The notes beneath the pieces were generated by a model. That model was not told where the DNA came from. It saw only the letters and a list, made by a program, of their open reading frames with translations, and did no database searches. The translations under genes were made by a program, and so were the position numbers. Below are positions 31,696-35,223 of a stretch of 35,223 bases of DNA, in pieces. This stretch comes from a virus: the IMG/VR virus record IMGVR_UViG_3300030333_003718, positions 1-35,223 of that record; one strand, written 5' to 3'. Within the stretch, counting starts at the first letter, position 1; every line of letters starts with the position of its first letter.

Positions 31696-32529
31696 ATGGC
31701 TACTAGCATGGGTCGTTGGGGAGAAGAAGTCTCCCGTGACCAACTCGCCACACTCGAAAACCCCAAGAAATTGGGGTCTCGTCACTATCCCACTCGTCAT
31801 GATGTCTTCACCAATACCATTGAAGACTCATTCAACGCAATGGGTTACAAGTTGAATAACTGGAAGTTCCAACTGTCTTCAAATGGTGACAAGATGTTCA
31901 CTGAGTTCAGCATTCAGTCTGGGGATAACCGTTTCCAGACTGATAGTTGGCAATTGGTTGGAGCAGCAATCAACACACATAACCAGTCTATGTCCACCCG
32001 AATCCTCTTCGGTGATGAGACATTCGTGTGTTCCAATCTCCAGTTCAGTGCAGAGTTCATGATCCGTCGTAAGTCAACACGCGATGGACTCCAAGACCTC
32101 AAGCATCTCATCTGGGATAACGCAGAACAGATTCCTGTTGTGTTCTCTCAACTCTTGGCGGATAAGCAGCGGCTTGCAGATCATGACATGAGTTCTTCTA
32201 CTCAAGTCAATGACACCCTTGTCCGTATGGCAAAGGCTGGACACACCACATGGCAGTCCATTCCTCACATCCTGAAGCATTGGGAAGAGCCTGAGCATCC
32301 CGAGTTCCAAGACCGAAACGGTCTCGTCTTCTTCAACGCATTCACCAGCAATTGGCGTGGATCGAACCCCTTTGAACTCCACAACAAGAGCAAGCGTGTC
32401 ATGAACTTCCTCCTCGATGAGGCCACCAAGGAAGATCGTGAGTACGCAATGGAAGCAGCACCATCGCATGACCCAACCCCAGAGGAGGTACAAGATGACT
32501 GGGAACACGCAACCTCAGACTGGCCCTGA
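31696..32529 (+). CDS. DUF932-like phage/plasmid protein
   Basis: A 277-residue protein. The segment VGAAINTHNQSMSTRILFGD followed by ETFVCSNLQFS and then a basic RRKSTRDGLQDL matches the order seen in DUF932 proteins (a short strand with SHD or NSH, then VCxNL, then R-x-H/S-T). Function in that family is not established. The C-terminal third is acidic (EDREYAMEAAPSHDPTPEEV). AAGGAG lies ten bases before the ATG. It overlaps the next gene by 35 bases. The assignment rests on motif order only. Confidence 0.72.
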   Translation: MATSMGRWGEEVSRDQLATLENPKKLGSRHYPTRHDVFTNTIEDSFNAMGYKLNNWKFQLSSNGDKMFTEFSIQSGDNRFQTDSWQLVGAAINTHNQSMSTRILFGDETFVCSNLQFSAEFMIRRKSTRDGLQDLKHLIWDNAEQIPVVFSQLLADKQRLADHDMSSSTQVNDTLVRMAKAGHTTWQSIPHILKHWEEPEHPEFQDRNGLVFFNAFTSNWRGSNPFELHNKSKRVMNFLLDEATKEDREYAMEAAPSHDPTPEEVQDDWEHATSDWP

Positions 32530-32707
32530 TCGGCCCGAAGTTGTAACAGACGAGCACCTCATATACCTTGATGGTCTCCGTGAATCGGGGGCTATCAACA
32601 TGTTTGGTGCTTCCGAGTACATCGAACGTCGCTTCGACGTGTCCAATGCAGACGCACGTAATATCCTCGTCTACTGGATGAACACGTACGGAAGAGACAC
32701 ACGATGA
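32495..32707 (+). CDS. Unrecognised 70-residue protein
   Basis: An open frame continues upstream, but AGAGGAGG lies seven bases before the ATG at 32495. Residues 1-16 are a polar tail, and residues 20-65 hold helices (HLIYLDGLRESGAINMFGAS; YIERRFDVSNADARNILVYW) like a small winged-helix or TerS-type fold, with a loop rather than a wing visible. It might bind DNA. It starts inside the DUF932-like gene and ends by ATGA. Confidence 0.66.
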   Translation: MTGNTQPQTGPDRPEVVTDEHLIYLDGLRESGAINMFGASEYIERRFDVSNADARNILVYWMNTYGRDTR

Positions 32708-32895
32708 ACAAGTACCTCATCACGTACTTGGTTACCGCGTCCGAGGCAATTGGTCGGTTCCAAGAGGACTTTCACGGAGTCACATGGGCTGAAAACCCTG
32801 AAGCCTATGAGTGGAATCAATCACTCACCAAGATCAGAGAGATCATGGACAACGTGGCTACTCGAATGGCGAAAGCCGCGAAAGAAAAGGCATGA
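32704..32895 (+). CDS. Unrecognised 63-residue helical protein
   Basis: It starts by ATGA overlap with the previous gene. The sequence predicts two helices around a Trp-rich turn (FHGVTWAENPEAYEW) with a basic Ala-rich end MAKAAKEKA. It is the last gene before the strong terminator. No family was recognised. Confidence 0.65.
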   Translation: MNKYLITYLVTASEAIGRFQEDFHGVTWAENPEAYEWNQSLTKIREIMDNVATRMAKAAKEKA

Positions 32896-32907
32896 CCTTC
32901 TCTTCTG

Positions 32908-32958
32908 CCCCCCGCCCCGCTAGATTCGTCTAGGTCTGGGGCGGGGGGTTTTCTTTTT
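32908..32958 (+). terminator. Very strong terminator with nested UUCG hairpin
   Basis: CCCCCCGCCCC (32908-32918) pairs perfectly with GGGGCGGGGGG (32938-32948); inside, CTAGA-TTCG-TCTAG adds five pairs. TTTTCTTTTTT follows. The last codons and stop of the opposite-strand gene lie in this element. Confidence 0.95.
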
Positions 32959-33172
32959 TGTTGCATTTACGACAAGGCTTGTACGGAAGCAATTTGTTGA
33001 GAGCATCGCGTCTCTTCTTGCAACCCCCGCAAGATTTGACTCGACCACCACTCACACGGTGTATAATCTTCTCAACAGTGTCCCCCACTCCCTTAGAGGG
33101 AGCAGAGGGTCGCTCCTTCCAAGCCTCTCCGGAGGATTCGTTCTTCTTGTTTACACCACGAGCGTGACCCAT
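32930..33172 (-). CDS. Small zinc-knuckle protein, lone minus-strand gene of the right block
   Basis: An 80-residue protein. GVGDTVEKIIHRVSGGRVKS leads to CGGCKKRRDALNKLLP and then CRKCNKK: two CxxC pairs about 15 residues apart, a zinc-ribbon pattern with the phrase C-G-G-C-x-x-R-R-x-x-LN that I know from many small phage proteins. AGGGAG lies seven bases before the ATG at 33172. The frame is open further upstream, but that part is antisense to another gene. Its reading direction opposes its neighbours, its start is one base from the divergent gene, and its stop lies inside a terminator stem. Role unknown, perhaps nucleic-acid binding. Confidence 0.78.
   Translation of the reverse strand: MGHARGVNKKNESSGEAWKERPSAPSKGVGDTVEKIIHRVSGGRVKSCGGCKKRRDALNKLLPYKPCRKCNKKENPPPQT
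33081..33090 (-). repeat. GAGTGGGGGA dispersed motif
   Basis: Sense in the lone minus-strand gene, in Gly-Val-Gly codons. Confidence 0.8.
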
Positions 33173-33173
33173 T

Positions 33174-33509
33174 ATGAATCTCCCTGATAACGAGCATTTC
33201 AAGTCTCTCTTCAAGTTGATTGTACAGTCATGTGAAGACGAGAAACTAGCCATTATGCGAGTAAAACACCGATCAACAGGTGTTATCCATATGGCCATCG
33301 TGTCTGTCTCTCTGGAGAAAGTAGAAGATGACTCCTTCTCAGTAGAGGTAACCCCTCTTGCTCTCCTTCTCTCCCCGGAGATGGCCAAATCAATCGACCC
33401 CCTTATCGACTTCGACCACAGGGACGAATGGGACATCCAATTCGATGATACCCCCATCGAACTCGACGATAGAAACCATTGGAGGCCACCAACCAAGGGA
33501 CTCCTATGA
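33174..33509 (+). CDS. Unrecognised 111-residue acidic protein
   Basis: The first in-frame ATG is at 33174, directly after an in-frame stop; no ribosome site stands close by (GGAGG is about 40 bases away), so the start is uncertain. A strand-rich core (GVIHMAIVSVSLEKVEDDSF; VEVTPLALLLSP) is followed by an acidic end (DFDHRDEWDIQFDD). No family was recognised. It ends by ATGA with the next gene. Confidence 0.65.
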   Translation: MNLPDNEHFKSLFKLIVQSCEDEKLAIMRVKHRSTGVIHMAIVSVSLEKVEDDSFSVEVTPLALLLSPEMAKSIDPLIDFDHRDEWDIQFDDTPIELDDRNHWRPPTKGLL

Positions 33510-33934
33510 AAGTTGAGTGGGAATTCGACGACATTGACGACCACGAAAACGTGTGCTGGGAGTACACGACAGATGGACTTCTCGCCTACGAAGAAAGTGG
33601 ATGGGATCAGGTCGATGATTCCATGTACACCCGAATGCATCCTAAGGTTAAAGGTCTTATCCAAGCATCCAAAGATGTTCATTTAGCCCAAATCAACCCA
33701 ACCAATATGATCGAGTGGAAATACCGCCTTGATTGTTTGTTTGATGCAGGTAAGTACTACCTCACATCAGACACAGATGAAGGCGATATTCCCATCCGAT
33801 ATCGCTTTAGCGACCTCAAGACTTATGAGGGCCTCAAGATCTCCATTACAGCATGGACTAAAGAGAAGTTCGATTCTTCTATCCGAGAGGTTCGGATGAA
33901 GCGAATCATCTCAAGCAACGACTTCGAGATTTGA
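33506..33934 (+). CDS. Unrecognised 142-residue acidic protein
   Basis: It starts by ATGA; a longer open frame begins at 33479 but has no ribosome site, and CAAGGGA before 33506 is modest. The N-terminal 30 residues are acidic and Trp-rich (VEWEFDDIDDHENVCWEY). Helices and strands alternate after that, with a mixed-charge C-terminus. No catalytic pattern was seen and no family was recognised. Confidence 0.66.
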   Translation: MKVEWEFDDIDDHENVCWEYTTDGLLAYEESGWDQVDDSMYTRMHPKVKGLIQASKDVHLAQINPTNMIEWKYRLDCLFDAGKYYLTSDTDEGDIPIRYRFSDLKTYEGLKISITAWTKEKFDSSIREVRMKRIISSNDFEI

Positions 33935-33941
33935 GGCAACA

Positions 33942-34274
33942 ATGGAAACAAACGAATGTCCAATCTGTCAGACTAAAGAGTTAGCCCAAGTTCAGCACGA
34001 CTTGAATGAGTGCAAGAAGCGGGGGAAGACAAAAGATCGACAGATCAAGAAACTCAATAAGCAAGTCTTTATCTTGACCATGATTGCTATCGGTATTGGA
34101 GCGATCTTTGGAAAAGAAACGCTGGACTCAATTACAGAATGGCTTGGTTCAATCAAGTCGTTCAAGTCTAGTGTTCAGGATCTCAGTGGGTTTATTGTCC
34201 CAGCACCGGGATCATTAGGACTCTTGGCTATTGCCTTTCTTGTATGTAGACCGACAAGAAAACGAACAAACTAA
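33942..34274 (+). CDS. Two-span membrane protein with PEP-CTERM-like C-terminus
   Basis: A 110-residue protein. CPIC near residue 6 and a basic coiled-coil-like stretch (about 11-40) precede a first span (VFILTMIAIGIGAIFG, 42-57). After an outer loop come VPAPG (86-90), a second hydrophobic segment (LGLLAIAFLVC, 92-102) and basic RPTRKR (103-108). The last three parts copy the order of PEP-CTERM sorting signals (VPxPx, helix, Arg cluster). But no N-terminal signal peptide is present. A two-span holin with both ends inside is the simpler reading. A GAGGCAA ribosome-like site lies before the ATG. Confidence 0.7.
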   Translation: METNECPICQTKELAQVQHDLNECKKRGKTKDRQIKKLNKQVFILTMIAIGIGAIFGKETLDSITEWLGSIKSFKSSVQDLSGFIVPAPGSLGLLAIAFLVCRPTRKRTN

Positions 34275-34276
34275 TT

Positions 34277-34286
34277 GAGTGGGGGA
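34277..34286 (+). repeat. GAGTGGGGGA dispersed motif, intergenic
   Basis: In the short gap before the glycosylase gene, directly ahead of its AAGGAGG. Confidence 0.85.
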
Positions 34287-34299
34287 TTAAGGAGGAACG

Positions 34300-34998
34300 A
34301 TGAACCTACCTGTATTAGGTAGCAATCCTAATTGCACTGACTGCGAACTGCATGAGTTCCCCCACTCAGTGTGTATCCCTACGCACCACTACCCGAGGTC
34401 GTTGGACCTACCGGGTAATCCCCTGATCTTCTTTATCGGCCAGAATCCCGGCTACTACGAGGATCAGAAGAATGAACCATTCGTCGGGAAGTCGGGGGAT
34501 CTCGTCAAGCGTGCGTATATTGGCGGTACTCTCCTCCACGAGCGTGCCTCCGTCTGGTTGGGCAATGGAGTTCGTTGCCATACTGAAGCAAACGAAACAC
34601 CCAAACCAAAGCACTACCGATCTTGTCAACACTATTTACTTGATGACCTCCAGTACCTATTCTCCGCAAATCACGATGAGGGTCAAGTAAAAATCGTCGT
34701 AACCCTTGGCGCACCAGCAACTACCGCGTTCTACAAGAACATCGTAGAGGCTGGAACCACCTCCCTCTCTAAAGCATTCATGATGAATGGGATGGAGTAT
34801 GAGTTCCAACTTACTGGTAACACATCCACCCCTTTCCGTCTCTTCTCGACCTACCATCCCGCAGCAGTGTTGAGGAACAACAACCTCATCAACAGCGTTC
34901 ATTCGCATATGCAGATGGTTTCGGATTGCCTCGATGGTACTATGGCAACCCCATCCGACCCAATCATCGTACCGACAAGGAGCCCATACAATGGCTGA
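34300..34998 (+). CDS. udg: Uracil-DNA glycosylase, family 4-like with Fe-S cysteines
   Basis: A 232-residue enzyme expected to cut uracil from DNA. Four Cys in the family 4 arrangement (Cys12, Cys15, Cys93, Cys109) would hold a 4Fe-4S cluster. Motif 1 reads FIGQNPGYYED (45-55) with the following PFVGKSGDLV; the middle has GNGVRCHTEANETPKPKHYRSC; the end has TYHPAAVLRN. Motif 1 has Gln-Asn where GE(A/G)PG is usual, so subfamily is unclear. AAGGAGG lies six bases before the ATG, and the 10-mer GAGTGGGGGA stands just before that. Repair, or protection of a genome with or without uracil, cannot be told apart here. It overlaps the next gene by 8 bases. Confidence 0.9.
   Translation: MNLPVLGSNPNCTDCELHEFPHSVCIPTHHYPRSLDLPGNPLIFFIGQNPGYYEDQKNEPFVGKSGDLVKRAYIGGTLLHERASVWLGNGVRCHTEANETPKPKHYRSCQHYLLDDLQYLFSANHDEGQVKIVVTLGAPATTAFYKNIVEAGTTSLSKAFMMNGMEYEFQLTGNTSTPFRLFSTYHPAAVLRNNNLINSVHSHMQMVSDCLDGTMATPSDPIIVPTRSPYNG
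34358..34367 (-). repeat. GAGTGGGGGA dispersed motif
   Basis: Antisense in the glycosylase gene (Phe-Pro-His-Ser), only 72 bases from the previous copy and in the opposite sense. Confidence 0.8.
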
Positions 34999-35223
34999 GC
35001 GAAACAAGTTCGGGTGTTGGGGGGACTACGAGCCCCTCAAACAGTGCGAAGAAAAGTACGAGTACAAGGGGTATTGGATCTGCCTCTTAGACACGCACAC
35101 CGACGACGATTGCATCAAGCGAGACCATGTTCTAGTAACCAAGGAAGGAGTCTGCATCTATGGACCCGGATCCCCCTACGACGGAGACTACGAATGCGAG
35201 CGGGTGGTGGACCACCTTAATGG
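34991..35223 (+). CDS. Partial unrecognised Cys/Trp-rich protein
   Basis: It starts by ATG at 34991, overlapping the glycosylase end by 8 bases, with ACAAGGAGCCC before it as ribosome site. The 77 visible residues include GCWGDY, QCEEKYEYKGYWICLL and DDDCIKRDHVLVT, with five Cys and a strand-rich look, then VCIYGPGSPYDGDYECE. The end lies beyond the window. No family was recognised. Confidence 0.7.
   Translation, partial: MAERNKFGCWGDYEPLKQCEEKYEYKGYWICLLDTHTDDDCIKRDHVLVTKEGVCIYGPGSPYDGDYECERVVDHLN

Noticed and set aside
33149-33179. Promoter TTTACA-17 bases-TATGAA before the 33174 gene
   Set aside because: The -10 would fall on the start codon, so the transcript would begin inside the gene; without start mapping this is not supportable.
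33173-33682. Upstream 170 codons of the minus-strand frame that ends at 32930
   Set aside because: They are antisense to two credible plus-strand genes and lack a ribosome site; the ATG at 33172 has AGGGAG and begins the conserved-looking part.
3439-34367. GAGTGGGGGA as a ribosome-binding site
   Set aside because: It does not match the anti-Shine-Dalgarno sequence, most copies lie within genes on either strand, and real AAGGAGG sites are present separately.

Overview
The window is 35.2 kb of a tailed, podovirus-like phage genome. The evidence is a large terminase, portal, scaffold-like protein, HK97-type capsid protein, tail adaptor and nozzle-like tail protein in one long leftward block, opposed by a rightward block of a helicase and many small, tightly packed phage genes. 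There is no tRNA, integrase, CRISPR array or insertion sequence, and no DNA or RNA polymerase inside the window. Both ends cut through open genes, so this is a fragment. The host is not given by any gene. A PEP-CTERM-like tail on one small protein, serine tracts and a cysteine-rich tail protein would suit an aquatic host with exosortase-type sorting (some Planctomycetes or Verrucomicrobia), but that is only a guess.

Left block (1-25415, minus strand, transcribed right to left): a Pro/Gly-rich protein and several small proteins (one possibly a small terminase), terminase large subunit, a small protein, portal, scaffold-like protein, major capsid protein, a strong UUCG-loop terminator, two unrecognised proteins, tail adaptor (gp11-like), a Ser-tract and Cys-rich tail protein, a DUF115/Maf-like putative glycosyltransferase, a giant nozzle-like protein with four ~85-residue repeats and a Ser/Thr/Glu linker, and two Gln/Ala-rich proteins that look like ejection proteins. 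Most neighbours touch or overlap by a few bases, often as TGATG, which suggests translational coupling.

Right block (25428-35223, mostly plus strand): an SF3/D5-like helicase, an 83-residue protein, a 549-base gap holding a three-way-junction inverted repeat (possible origin or structured RNA), a singly transcribed strong-codon gene with its own terminator, a cluster of small genes joined by ATGA overlaps (DUF4326, two Cys-rich putative zinc proteins and others), a DUF932-like protein, a strong terminator, one lone minus-strand zinc-knuckle gene, a two-helix membrane protein with a PEP-CTERM-like end, and a family-4-like uracil-DNA glycosylase. Hairpins, some sharing the same 13-mer, separate the transcription units.

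Two observations stand out. First, the 10-mer GAGTGGGGGA occurs 15 times (18 with one-base end variants) on both strands, in all reading frames and between genes, against an expectation well below one, so it looks like a DNA- or RNA-level signal of this phage. Second, a putative sugar transferase is translationally coupled between two tail proteins carrying long Ser/Thr tracts, which suggests a self-contained virion glycosylation module.
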